Shown: positions 1 through 6,793, counted from the stretch's first letter. The stretch is DNA of 9,944 bases from Spirochaetes bacterium GWF1_49_6 (GCA_001829395.1 MIBD01000058.1:1-9944); one strand, 5' to 3'. Notes: generated by a model not told the origin, from the letters alone. Program-made: numbers and translations.

Positions 1-438
1 TATAAGGAGAAAACGTTCGACCGCGACTTCTTCGAGAGCTTTATCAACGAACTGGTGCCGCTCGATTCGGTGCTCGATTACTATACCCTGCCTATCACTG
101 ACGAGGACGGGATGTTTATCATCAATACGTACACGCTGATACAGAAGCTGGTGGGCGACCTTTTCGCGCAGGAAAACCCCGAGGGGCTGGTCGGCAAGCT
201 GATCGATACGATCGCGCGGGCGACTGCCGATGCCGTGGAACGTATCGCGGAACGTTACCATGAGAAGAACGTATTTCTCGGGGGGGAGTTTTTCACCAAT
301 CCCGCATGTCTGACTATCATCCACGACGAGCTGAAAGCGCGCGGGTTTCAGGTATATATCCCGAAAACTATCCCCGCCGATAACAGTTCCGTCTCAGTCG
401 GCCAGTTAATCTACGATTTTTTTCAGCATAGTATTTAG
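1..438 (+). CDS. hypF: HypF-like carbamoyltransferase, C-terminal part (5' end outside window)
   Basis: The reading frame is open from base 1 to a TAG at 436-438, so this is the last 145 residues of a longer protein; the GTG at 55 is only an internal codon. The end resembles the C-terminus of the Kae1-like domain of HypF, the enzyme that makes the thiocarbamate precursor of the cyanide ligands of NiFe hydrogenase. Visible matches are V-F-L-G-G-E-F-F-T-N (HypF usually has a LSGGVFQN-like string), then K-A-R-G-F-Q-V-Y-I-P, and P-A-D-N-S-S-V-S-V-G-Q near the end (usually PPNDGGISLGQ). The helical stretch before it (IARATADAVERIAERY) fits the same fold. The changes in both signature strings mark a divergent member; another Kae1/HypF-type carbamoyltransferase is possible. 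The acylphosphatase, zinc-finger and YrdC domains would lie upstream and cannot be seen. No hyp or hydrogenase gene follows. Confidence 0.72.
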   Translation, partial: YKEKTFDRDFFESFINELVPLDSVLDYYTLPITDEDGMFIINTYTLIQKLVGDLFAQENPEGLVGKLIDTIARATADAVERIAERYHEKNVFLGGEFFTNPACLTIIHDELKARGFQVYIPKTIPADNSSVSVGQLIYDFFQHSI

Positions 439-451
439 ATTGCATTAAATC

Positions 452-480
452 TTGAGAAATTTGAGAAATCGGGTTATATT
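452..480 (+). promoter_or_regulatory. Sigma70-type promoter for the 528-2099 gene
   Basis: A -35 hexamer TTGAGA (452-457) and a -10 hexamer TATATT (475-480) are separated by exactly 17 bases. Each differs from consensus (TTGACA, TATAAT) by one or two bases. Transcription would start near 487, giving a leader of about 40 bases. The nine bases TTGAGAAAT are directly repeated (452-460 and 461-469), so the -35 element is duplicated, but only the first copy has correct spacing to the -10. The site lies just after the stop of the hypF-like gene, and there is no terminator between them, so some read-through is possible. Confidence 0.65.
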
Positions 481-497
481 ATGACAAATATCTTTCA

Positions 498-510
498 CGG
501 CGGTTTGCCG
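498..510 (+). other. Small leader hairpin
   Basis: CGGC (498-501) pairs with GCCG (507-510) around a five-base loop, inside the predicted 5' leader and seven bases before the Shine-Dalgarno. It has no T-run, so it is not a terminator. It is short enough to be chance. Confidence 0.25.
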
Positions 511-527
511 ATAAAAGAGGAGGTTTT

Positions 528-2099
528 ATGAAGAGATTGCTATTTGTTGTTGCTGTTGTCGCCGGGTTATTCGGGATCTCTTATGGGGCCGATCCCGAAG
601 TATCCAAGAAAAGCGAAATAGCTGTTTTCGGTGTGTATTCTTCTTATAATATGCCGAGCGCCGCAGTCGCTTATTTTGATGACCAGATGATCGGTGTGTT
701 TAACGATCTCAAGCGGTTTAAAGTGATCGGGTTCCAGTATCGTATGGACGAAGCGTCCGCCGATAAGTTCATTAAGAAGATTAAGGAACTGAAAAAGGAA
801 CAAATCCTCAACGATAAAAATCTTATCGATGAAGATTTCGGTGTTGTCGTAATCCCCGCAGTCGACCTCGAAGCGATGACGAAATCGTTCTTTATCGCTA
901 TTCCTATCGTAAGCGGCTGGTCTGTTACCAAGGTACAGATTGAAAAGAAGTCCAAGGATTTGAAGGGAAATACCACGTCGAAATGGGTGTGGGTTTATAA
1001 GGCAAACGTCAATGTTTCCATCCGTCTCATCGACGCCGACGGAACCCTTGTCGATAAGTACAGCAAAGACCAGTCCTATGAATCAGAAACCGGAGAGCAG
1101 GACGCCTATCAGCACGCCATCAAGGACGCCGTATGGGGTTTGACCTTCTTCCTCCGCAACATGGATCAGTTTAAGATCAAGACCAAAGTTCTCGAAGTAC
1201 CCGCTCCGGGCACTCTTTATATGGAACTCGGAAAGGACATGGGAGTTCTGCCCGGTTACGAGTTTATTATTGAAAAATCGTCCGCTCTCGGCGCGACCGG
1301 TAAAACCATCAAGATGGAATCCGGCCTCGTCCGCGTGGAAAGTATCGGAGCGGATTATTCCATCGGTAAGGTCATCTTCGGCTCGCCGATAATCAACGAT
1401 CAGTTGGTCGAAGCCCCGATGATGGGCGGCCGTCTTACAATCGGCGGCGGTATCGGCGCGATGAATGTCGCGGCTGCAAATATTCAAATGGTTTTTGAAG
1501 ATTATTCCCCTACTCCCGATATTTTCACAACCAATATCAACTTAGTAGAACAGTCTATAGTTCCGCATATCGGTATCGCATGGGAATCTGAGATCGGCTA
1601 CGCGCTTTTAGGGCATGCCGAACTCGGCCTCTATATCGGTACACCGTTAGCGCTGAACCTCGACCTCGGCGTGGGTTATGAAATCTATCTCGGCCCGCTG
1701 AGTATCGTCCCGAGTATCGACCTTTCAATAATCGGTAATTATACTAGTTTAGGGACATATGATGCCAGTACTTCTCTATATCTGACTATGAATGATCAGG
1801 ATTATAGTAACCCTGTAAATGTTGACCTTATCGGGGCGACTTTAGGTGCGAAACCCAAGCTCTCTATTAATATCCAGTTCTCACAGGGCTTCAAACTCCG
1901 CCTATTCGGCGGTTATGCACTCTACTTCCTGCCGTTCTACCAGGTTAAATTCACCGATACTCTTGATGAGAATAAAACATCCACCATCGACATCACCGAT
2001 TCTCATTTAAGCTTTTTGGTCAACGGCGTGAAAAAAACCGGTCTCCCGATCGATTATAACGGCGTATTCGCCGGAGCCGAATTCGTATTCCGCTTCTAA
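528..2099 (+). CDS. Secreted CsgG-like protein with C-terminal outer-membrane beta-barrel-like region
   Basis: The 523-residue product has a clear Sec signal peptide (MKRLL, a hydrophobic core, cleavage probable near S-Y-G-A at about 18-21). The start is fixed by GAGGAGG at 517-523, four bases before the ATG. Residues about 30-255 resemble the CsgG/FlgT style of periplasmic domain: IAVFGVY strand, LKRFKVIGF, a VNVSIRLIDADGTLV strand pair, and a terminal GTLYMELGKDMGVLPGYEF segment of the 'G-x-x-x-G-V-x-x-G-x-x-F' type. From about residue 300, Gly-rich and alternating hydrophobic/polar strands (GGRLTIGGGIGAM, ALNLDLGVGYEIYLG, KLRLFGGYALYFLP) run to a terminal F-V-F-R-F. An aromatic final residue is the usual signal for insertion by the BAM machinery. 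I infer an outer-membrane protein with a periplasmic N-terminal domain; transported substrate or partner unknown. It has its own promoter and terminator, so it appears monocistronic. Base composition is like its neighbours. Confidence 0.85.
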   Translation: MKRLLFVVAVVAGLFGISYGADPEVSKKSEIAVFGVYSSYNMPSAAVAYFDDQMIGVFNDLKRFKVIGFQYRMDEASADKFIKKIKELKKEQILNDKNLIDEDFGVVVIPAVDLEAMTKSFFIAIPIVSGWSVTKVQIEKKSKDLKGNTTSKWVWVYKANVNVSIRLIDADGTLVDKYSKDQSYESETGEQDAYQHAIKDAVWGLTFFLRNMDQFKIKTKVLEVPAPGTLYMELGKDMGVLPGYEFIIEKSSALGATGKTIKMESGLVRVESIGADYSIGKVIFGSPIINDQLVEAPMMGGRLTIGGGIGAMNVAAANIQMVFEDYSPTPDIFTTNINLVEQSIVPHIGIAWESEIGYALLGHAELGLYIGTPLALNLDLGVGYEIYLGPLSIVPSIDLSIIGNYTSLGTYDASTSLYLTMNDQDYSNPVNVDLIGATLGAKPKLSINIQFSQGFKLRLFGGYALYFLPFYQVKFTDTLDENKTSTIDITDSHLSFLVNGVKKTGLPIDYNGVFAGAEFVFRF

Positions 2100-2120
2100 G
2101 TAATTCACGCGACAATAGTA

Positions 2121-2150
2121 AAGGACGGGCAGATGCCCGTCCTTTTTTTT
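2121..2150 (+). terminator. Intrinsic terminator of the 528-2099 gene
   Basis: A perfect ten-base stem AAGGACGGGC (2121-2130) / GCCCGTCCTT (2135-2144) closes a four-base loop AGAT, and the descending arm runs into eight consecutive Ts (2143-2150). It begins 22 bases after the stop codon. The opposite strand has no matching T-run after the stem, so it acts on plus-strand transcripts. Confidence 0.9.
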
Positions 2151-2211
2151 ATAAATACACACTTCGGCTGCGCTCAGTGTCCGTTCGTTATGTTTTTCTC
2201 CCGTCATTCCG
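2151..2211. repeat. Tandem repeat copy 1 (61 bases)
   Basis: This segment, starting ATAAATACACACTTCGG and ending CCCGTCATTCCG, recurs at 2264-2325 with only one inserted base (TTATG against TTATTG). It holds an imperfect inverted repeat, ACACT (2159-2163) with AGTGT (2176-2180). The CACTTCGGCTGCGCTCAGTG core is the kind of short palindrome-like string often dispersed between genes. The repeat directly follows a hairpin and T-tract, as the second copy does. Confidence 0.9.
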
Positions 2212-2238
2212 TCCTTCCCTTTTCATTTCCCGTTGTAC

Positions 2239-2260
2239 GGACGACAAGCCGTCCTTTTTT
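2239..2260 (+). terminator. Second terminator-like hairpin in the convergent region
   Basis: GGACG (2239-2243) pairs with CGTCC (2250-2254) around a six-base loop and is followed by six Ts (2255-2260). The stem is only five bases, so it is weaker than the terminator at 2121. It occupies the same place in the second repeat unit as that terminator does in the first, so it may be a degenerate copy or a back-up terminator. On the minus strand it is not followed by Ts. Confidence 0.5.
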
Positions 2261-2263
2261 ATT

Positions 2264-2325
2264 ATAAATACACACTTCGGCTGCGCTCAGTGTCCGTTCG
2301 TTATTGTTTTTCTCCCGTCATTCCG
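2264..2325. repeat. Tandem repeat copy 2 (62 bases)
   Basis: This is the second copy of the segment at 2151-2211, identical except for one extra T. Its inverted-repeat arms are at 2272-2276 and 2289-2293, giving a period of 113 bases. It runs straight into the REP-like element at 2316, so the last part of each repeat unit (CCCGTCATTCCG) may itself be the start of that second element. Confidence 0.9.
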
Positions 2326-2345
2326 AGCCTGTCGAGGAACATTCC
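2316..2345. repeat. REP-like intergenic palindromic element
   Basis: The string GTCATTCCGAGCCTGTCGAGGAAC (from 2316) has TTCC and GGAA arms around GAGCCTGTCGA, followed by a second small palindrome GGAACATTCC (2336-2345). Strings of the form 'GTCATTCCGAG...GTCGAGGAA' are familiar as dispersed extragenic repeats in many bacterial genomes. Looser relatives (GATGCCGAGGGATATTCC, AGGAATGTCAAGGAAC) follow up to about 2422. Copy number in this genome cannot be judged from one window. Confidence 0.5.
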
Positions 2346-2423
2346 GAGCAATTGTCCCGTTATTTACAGGATGCCGAGGGATATTCCATTCCCAGTTAAT
2401 CTATTAGGAATGTCAAGGAACAT

Positions 2424-3629
2424 CTATATCTTCACTATCCCGTACTGGATTCGCTTCTTGAGCAGGTACAAATCCGCCTGCGTCTGGAGTAATGTCAGCT
2501 CGGCCTGCAGGAGCGAATTCATCCTGAGCTGGTACTCCGGGTAATCGATCTGGTCGGTCTGGTACTGGTAGGTATACAGTTTCTGGAGTTCGCGCTCGAT
2601 CTCCACATTCCCCTTCAGTACCGCGGCCTTCTTCTCCAGCACGTCCAGCTTCTTGATCATAATCATCAACGTGTATTCGTATTCGGCGCGGATATTCCCC
2701 ACCGCAAGCTCGATATTCGCCTTCTGGTAATTCAATTGGGCGATCTTGTTCTCCCGTTCGAAGAAATCGAACAGGTTGAACGAAATGCCCGCGCTTACCC
2801 CCCATGAGGTCTGGTTATCCCACATATCGTAGCCGTAATCGAACGACAGGCTGAGCTTGGGGAGGAAATGCTCCCGTATCGCGAGGCCGATATCGACCGA
2901 ATTATTCGCGAGAAGGAGTTCCTTCATCTTGAGACTCAGCTGGTACTGTGAGTTCGTCCCCGGCGTCTGGGGTATATCGAGATTGTCGGGGTTCCATGCC
3001 GGGGCGGCGATACTCTTCCCGACAAGCTGGGTGAACTGCGCCGACGCTTTATCGCTCTCCGCCGATTTTAACGCCAATTCCTCTTGAGCGAGCAAAATAT
3101 CGTTGGACAGCTTTTTCGCGTTCAGCGCGATCTCCTGCCCGTTCTTCAGCTTCGTCTCGATCACCTTGAGCGAGCTTTTCTGCGCGTCGATATTGGCGTT
3201 TAAGAGTTCAATCTGCTTCACATTCACGCCGAGCTGGACGAACTGCTGGATCACGCTGTCGATATAGCTCCGTTTATCGGCCTCGGCCTGTATCTTATTG
3301 ATATCGAGCTGGTTTCCGGCTTTGACAAGCCCCTGTATAATCGAATCCACGTGCGGGAAGGATTCGGAGAACGCGATACTCCCGCTCCATTGGTCGGATT
3401 GCACTCCCGACGATGCGCCGCTGTTATAGCTCACATTAGCGCTCAGTTCGGGCAGAAGCGACAGGTACGCCTCGGAATAGCTCAGGTGATTGATCCCCAG
3501 CGTATTCGAAATGGTCTTCCCGGCCGCGGAATTGGCAAGGCCGTAGACTATCAGGTCGTCCAGTTCGTCCGGGTAAACAGCGCCGAACGATAAAAGGACT
3601 CCCGTTAAAATAACGATAAATTTATTCAT
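2424..3629 (-). CDS. TolC-like outer-membrane efflux protein
   Basis: The 401-residue product belongs to the outer-membrane factor (OEP/TolC) family, which forms the trimeric exit duct of tripartite exporters. A signal peptide covers about residues 1-19. The body shows the expected two-fold pattern: a beta segment (LPELSANVSYNSG), long alpha-helical coiled-coil-like stretches rich in Q, K, L and A (QIELLNANIDAQKSSLKVIE, AKKLSNDILLAQEELALKSA), then a second beta segment (FLPKLSLSFDYGYD, WGVSAGISFNLFDFF) and a second helical hairpin ending LTLLQTQADLYLLKKRIQYG. It is somewhat shorter than E. coli TolC. The ATG overlaps the permease stop by eight bases (3622-3629), and GGAGG at 3639-3643 lies nine bases upstream, inside the permease gene, so translation is probably coupled. 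It is the last gene of the exporter operon. Confidence 0.88.
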   Translation of the reverse strand: MNKFIVILTGVLLSFGAVYPDELDDLIVYGLANSAAGKTISNTLGINHLSYSEAYLSLLPELSANVSYNSGASSGVQSDQWSGSIAFSESFPHVDSIIQGLVKAGNQLDINKIQAEADKRSYIDSVIQQFVQLGVNVKQIELLNANIDAQKSSLKVIETKLKNGQEIALNAKKLSNDILLAQEELALKSAESDKASAQFTQLVGKSIAAPAWNPDNLDIPQTPGTNSQYQLSLKMKELLLANNSVDIGLAIREHFLPKLSLSFDYGYDMWDNQTSWGVSAGISFNLFDFFERENKIAQLNYQKANIELAVGNIRAEYEYTLMIMIKKLDVLEKKAAVLKGNVEIERELQKLYTYQYQTDQIDYPEYQLRMNSLLQAELTLLQTQADLYLLKKRIQYGIVKI

Positions 3630-4914
3630 AACGTAACGCCTCCACCGGCGGAAGTTTTGCCGCCTTGATAGCGGGATAAAGCCCCGACAACATCCCGACG
3701 AACATCGAGAACGCCATCGCCACCACGCCCGCGTCGAACGAGAACTCCGGCTTCGCGCCGAACGAACCCTGCAGCATCACGGTCAGGGCGGTCATACTGA
3801 CCACATACCCGAATCCAAGCCCGATAAACCCGCCGATAATACAGATGACGATAGTCTCGACGATAAAGAGGAGAAAGATATCCACGTTGCTCGCGCCGAT
3901 GGCTTTCCGTATGCCAATCTCCCGCATCCGTTCGCGGAACGACGCCAGCATCACGTTCATAATACCGATACCGCCGACCATCAGCGATATCCCCGCGACC
4001 ACCCCGAGCACGATATTCCATATCCCGGTAAACTCTTCCATATTGCTCATCCATTCCTGCACGGAACCGACAGTATAAATATCCTGATCGTTATGCGTCT
4101 TGAGCATAATGTTCATCACTTCGTCCATCGTAGAGGGCACCATCTCGACCGATATCGACTGGACGAAGATGGAAAGCCAGTTCTGCGAGGTGTCCTGGCC
4201 GATAAAACGATCAAGCGCGGTGGTAACGGGAATGAGTATGCGGACGTTTTTCCATTCCAACGGGTTATTATTCTTACCGGACGAACCCGACTTTTTAGGC
4301 GACGAGCCCGGGCCTTTCGCTAATGTCGCGCCGTACTCGGTCAATACCCCGATTACCTGGAAATAATCGTTCCTGACCTTGATTACCTTTCCGATAGGGT
4401 CGACGTCGCCGAATAGTTCTTTCGCGACTGTAGAGCCGAGTACGCACACCCGCGCAGCGTTCTGCATGTCGTACTCGTTGATCGGACGCCCGTTAACCAC
4501 AATATACTTATTCATAGGGAACGTAGACGGCGATACGCCTAAAACCCGGTACTCCTTGTTCTTGTCTTTATACTGAAGCGTTTCGCGCAGGTTTACTTCT
4601 ACCCCGACAGATTTTACGGTGGAAGCGTATTTTTTAATATTATTCATATCGTTCAGCGTCAGCCGGTACTGCTTCATCGCGGATGCCCCGAGGTCATGGA
4701 CTTTATGCCAATCGACGGAGACCTGCACCATATCCTGCGCTCCAAGCGATTCGATGAACGTCCGGTTCGCGACCTCCGTACCCTTAACGATAGAGAACAT
4801 CGCCGTCAGATTCATTACACCGAGGATGATGCCCACCACCGAGAGGATCGAGCGCATGACATGATACCGTATCTCGAGGAAGCCGTTTGCTATCGCATTC
4901 CAGAGTTTCTTCAT
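3622..4914 (-). CDS. MacB/FtsX-type ABC transporter permease
   Basis: The 430-residue protein is an ABC permease of the MacB family without a fused ATPase domain. It has one transmembrane helix near residues 22-44, a large periplasmic domain (about 45-300), then three C-terminal helices in an FtsX domain. Diagnostic strings are GGIGIMNVMLASFRERMREI followed by GIRKAIGAS after TM2, and GLYPAIKAAKLPPVEALRYE at the very end. MacB-type permeases do not move substrate through the membrane; they couple ATP hydrolysis to periplasmic movements that drive export through TolC. A hydrophilic, low-complexity insert (K-G-P-G-S-S-P-K-K-S-G-S-S-G-K-N-N-N, about 202-219) interrupts the periplasmic domain. 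The start codon forms an ATGA overlap with the ATPase stop, and a strong GGGGAGGT lies six bases upstream (4921-4928). The LolCE lipoprotein-release family is an alternative, but the adaptor and TolC neighbours favour MacB. Confidence 0.92.
   Translation of the reverse strand: MKKLWNAIANGFLEIRYHVMRSILSVVGIILGVMNLTAMFSIVKGTEVANRTFIESLGAQDMVQVSVDWHKVHDLGASAMKQYRLTLNDMNNIKKYASTVKSVGVEVNLRETLQYKDKNKEYRVLGVSPSTFPMNKYIVVNGRPINEYDMQNAARVCVLGSTVAKELFGDVDPIGKVIKVRNDYFQVIGVLTEYGATLAKGPGSSPKKSGSSGKNNNPLEWKNVRILIPVTTALDRFIGQDTSQNWLSIFVQSISVEMVPSTMDEVMNIMLKTHNDQDIYTVGSVQEWMSNMEEFTGIWNIVLGVVAGISLMVGGIGIMNVMLASFRERMREIGIRKAIGASNVDIFLLFIVETIVICIIGGFIGLGFGYVVSMTALTVMLQGSFGAKPEFSFDAGVVAMAFSMFVGMLSGLYPAIKAAKLPPVEALRYE
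4911..4914 (-). promoter_or_regulatory. ATGA start/stop overlap coupling ATPase and permease
   Basis: On the minus strand the four bases ATGA hold the permease start (ATG, 4914-4912) and the ATPase stop (TGA, 4913-4911). Together with the strong Shine-Dalgarno at 4921-4928 this allows re-initiation and near-equal production of the two subunits. Confidence 0.85.
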
Positions 4915-5585
4915 TCGATTACCTCCCCGTCGCGTATCTTGATAATAGCGTCCGCATATTCCGCTATTTCCACTTCGTGGGTAACCAGCACGATCGTCCT
5001 GCTGTCGTCTTTCAGTTCTGTCAGGAGAGCCATAATTTCCTTTTCGGTCTTTGTATCGAGGTTCCCGGTAGGCTCGTCGGCAAGTATAACCGTGGGGTTC
5101 ATCACCAGCGCACGGGCGATCGCGACCCTCTGCCGCTCTCCGCCGGAAAGCTCGTTAGGTTTATGATGAATTCTATGCCCCAGCCCCACCTGCTCCAGAA
5201 GCCGGTTGATCCTTATCTTTCTGTCCGAGCCGGACACCGTGGAATAGGTCATCGGCATCTCCACATTCTTATATACCGAATACCTGGGCAGGAGATTATA
5301 TGCCTGAAAAACAAACCCGATTTCCCTGTTACGGATATGCGCCTGCTGTCTGTCCGACAGTTTGGATACGTCACGGTTATTCAGGAAGTACTGGCCCGAC
5401 GACGGACGGTCGAGGAGGCCGAGAATATGCATCAGGGTGGATTTCCCGGAACCCGAGTGCCCCATGATCGCGTAGATTTTGTTGGTCTCCAGAGTCAGGG
5501 TAATACTCTTCAACGCCTGCACTTTTATCTTCTCGTCGTTCTGCCCGTAGGTTTTATTGAGATTGTAAACACGTATGCTTTCCAT
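4911..5585 (-). CDS. MacB/LolD-type ABC transporter ATPase
   Basis: This 224-residue protein is a complete nucleotide-binding subunit of the MacB/LolD/FtsE type and would act at the cytoplasmic face with the permease at 3622-4914. All motifs are intact: Walker A GHSGSGKST (42-50), Q-loop V-F-Q-A-Y-N-L-L-P with Q94, signature LSGGE (146-150) followed by RQRVAIARAL, Walker B VILADE (166-171) with catalytic E171, D-loop G-N-L-D (174-177), and H-loop H203 in V-T-H-E. AGGA at 5594-5597 sits eight bases before the ATG and overlaps the TAA of the adaptor gene. At the other end its TGA overlaps the permease ATG. In E. coli MacB this domain is fused to the permease; here it is a separate gene, which is the common arrangement in many phyla. 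Confidence 0.95.
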   Translation of the reverse strand: MESIRVYNLNKTYGQNDEKIKVQALKSITLTLETNKIYAIMGHSGSGKSTLMHILGLLDRPSSGQYFLNNRDVSKLSDRQQAHIRNREIGFVFQAYNLLPRYSVYKNVEMPMTYSTVSGSDRKIRINRLLEQVGLGHRIHHKPNELSGGERQRVAIARALVMNPTVILADEPTGNLDTKTEKEIMALLTELKDDSRTIVLVTHEVEIAEYADAIIKIRDGEVIE

Positions 5586-5593
5586 ATTTTTTT

Positions 5594-5599
5594 TCCTTA
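5594..5599 (-). promoter_or_regulatory. Shine-Dalgarno of the ATPase gene overlapping the adaptor stop codon
   Basis: The minus-strand string TAAGGA contains both the adaptor's TAA stop (5599-5597) and the AGGA ribosome-binding core (5597-5594). It is followed by an A-rich spacer of eight bases before the ATPase ATG at 5585. A ribosome ending the adaptor would be sitting on the next initiation site. Confidence 0.8.
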
Positions 5600-6793
5600 G
5601 TGCATTCCGCCGGGACCGCCGGGGCCCCCTGGACCGCCTTTGTCCTTGGTTTTATTGGTTCCAGTTTCGTCAGCCGTAATGATCTGACTCTCCTGCACTT
5701 CGAACGGTTTTTTTATGATTTTATCGCCGAGTTTTAACCCGCTCTTTATCTCGATAAAGTTCATATCCCATGCACCGGTTGTAACATAGGAAATCTCGTA
5801 CTTTCCTTCGACCTTGGAGCTGGGCACCAGCACATAGTCCTTCTTTTTTTCGGCGTCGCGGATTACCGAAGAGATCGGTATAATCGGTACATTATCCTTC
5901 GCTACCGTCAGCACTTTTATCTTTACCGACATTCCGGGTTTGATCGTATCGGGAAGATTCTTACTGAGCTCTATCTGGACTTTATACTTTTTCACATTGT
6001 TTTCAGTGACCGGATTTGGGAAGACACGAAACACCTTCCCCATAAAGCTCTGGTCTGCAAGCGCGTCGATAGAAAAATCCACCTGCGCGCCGTCATGGAT
6101 ATTCAGAATATCAATTTCGTTGATCTTCGCCTCAACCAGAACGTCGGAGATATTCGCTATCTCGAACAGAACCGTTCCGGTCTGGTAACTGGAGGAAGCG
6201 ATCACATAATCGCCGATATCCACAAGACGGCTGATAATCGTACCATTAATAGGCGCGATCACACTGACTCCCTTCTTGCTCTGCACCGAATCGCTCCCCT
6301 CGATAGACTCCAGCTCGAGGCGCGCCTTGATGAGTTCCGACTGCCCGATTTGATAGTTATTTACCGCGTCGTCATACTTCGATTTGGACGCCATGCCCTG
6401 CTGATAAAGCTCGGTTACTTCCGCTATCTCGTTGGAAAGTTTCGACAGGGATGCGACCGCCCTCTGGTATGCAATCTGCGCGGAAGTGATCATCTGTATC
6501 TGGTTGATATCGGGATATACTTTAGCGAGCTTTTCCCCGGCGGCGACCTTATCGCCTTCTTCTTTATAAATCCAGTCTATTTTACCGGAAAAATTAAATT
6601 TTACCTTAACGATCGTCCGGGGAATGATTTCCCCGTTCTCCTCAAGAAAATTCCTGATCGAACCGTTTGTCACCGCAATCGTCGCATTCTGTTTTTCCCC
6701 GCCACCGTTTTGTTTACCGCCCTCGGAAGATTGATTACCGCCGCAGGAAATAAATAAAAACGCGCAGAAAAGAACCGCTAAACTTCGCTTCAT
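5597..6793 (-). CDS. MacA-like periplasmic adaptor (membrane fusion) lipoprotein
   Basis: This protein of about 398 residues is a HlyD/MacA-type adaptor that should bridge the permease and the TolC-like duct. Its N-terminus (MKRSLAVLFCAFLFISC) is a lipoprotein signal with the acylated Cys at residue 17. F at -3 is outside the strict proteobacterial lipobox. Next come a biotinyl-lipoyl half (V-K-F-N-F-S-G-K-I...G-D-K-V-A-A-G, about 66-92), a short alpha-hairpin (about 96-170), the second lipoyl half (I-A-P-I-N-G-T-I-I...I-G-D-Y-V), a beta-barrel (about 215-300) and a membrane-proximal domain. The tail is K-G-G-P-G-G-P-G-G-P-G-G-M-H. Two ATGs are adjacent (6796 and 6793); AAGGAG at 6800-6805 is six bases from the second but only three from the first, so I prefer 6793. 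It is the first gene of the exporter set; its stop lies 11 bases before the ATPase. Confidence 0.9.
   Translation of the reverse strand: MKRSLAVLFCAFLFISCGGNQSSEGGKQNGGGEKQNATIAVTNGSIRNFLEENGEIIPRTIVKVKFNFSGKIDWIYKEEGDKVAAGEKLAKVYPDINQIQMITSAQIAYQRAVASLSKLSNEIAEVTELYQQGMASKSKYDDAVNNYQIGQSELIKARLELESIEGSDSVQSKKGVSVIAPINGTIISRLVDIGDYVIASSSYQTGTVLFEIANISDVLVEAKINEIDILNIHDGAQVDFSIDALADQSFMGKVFRVFPNPVTENNVKKYKVQIELSKNLPDTIKPGMSVKIKVLTVAKDNVPIIPISSVIRDAEKKKDYVLVPSSKVEGKYEISYVTTGAWDMNFIEIKSGLKLGDKIIKKPFEVQESQIITADETGTNKTKDKGGPGGPGGPGGMH

Larger units (their letters stand above)
2100..2423. other. Convergent intergenic region of 324 bases without a gene
   Basis: This region separates the plus-strand barrel-protein gene from the minus-strand TolC-like gene. 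It holds the terminator at 2121-2150, two tandem repeat units, a second weaker hairpin and the REP-like element. Open frames across it encode peptides such as 'VIPSLSRN', which are the translation of the repeats and not genes. I see no convincing terminator for the minus-strand operon: neither hairpin is followed by a T-run on that strand. Confidence 0.75.

Noticed and set aside
1083..1487. Minus-strand frame of 134 codons inside the barrel-protein gene
   Set aside because: It lies wholly within a well-supported plus-strand gene and has no start signal or protein-like pattern.
2151..2325. CRISPR array
   Set aside because: There are only two copies, the 61/62-base repeat is too long, and the intervening sequence includes a hairpin and T-tract and is not a spacer.
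2326..2423. Terminator for the minus-strand operon
   Set aside because: Several short dyads (GGAA/TTCC) exist, but none forms a strong stem followed by a T-run on the minus strand. The two good hairpins at 2121 and 2239 face the other way.
2177..2544. Overlapping plus-strand open frames in and beyond the intergenic region
   Set aside because: Their peptides are translations of the tandem and REP-like repeats (for example VIPSLSRN) and then run antisense into the TolC-like gene. They lack a Shine-Dalgarno and any domain.
4887..5600. Long plus-strand frame of 237 codons opposite the ATPase gene
   Set aside because: The minus-strand frame encodes a full set of ABC ATPase motifs, so this is an antisense shadow; its product has no recognisable features.
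6095..6757. Plus-strand frame of 220 codons opposite the adaptor gene
   Set aside because: It is antisense to a clear HlyD/MacA-like adaptor, has no ribosome-binding site, and reads as Arg/His/Leu-rich shadow sequence.
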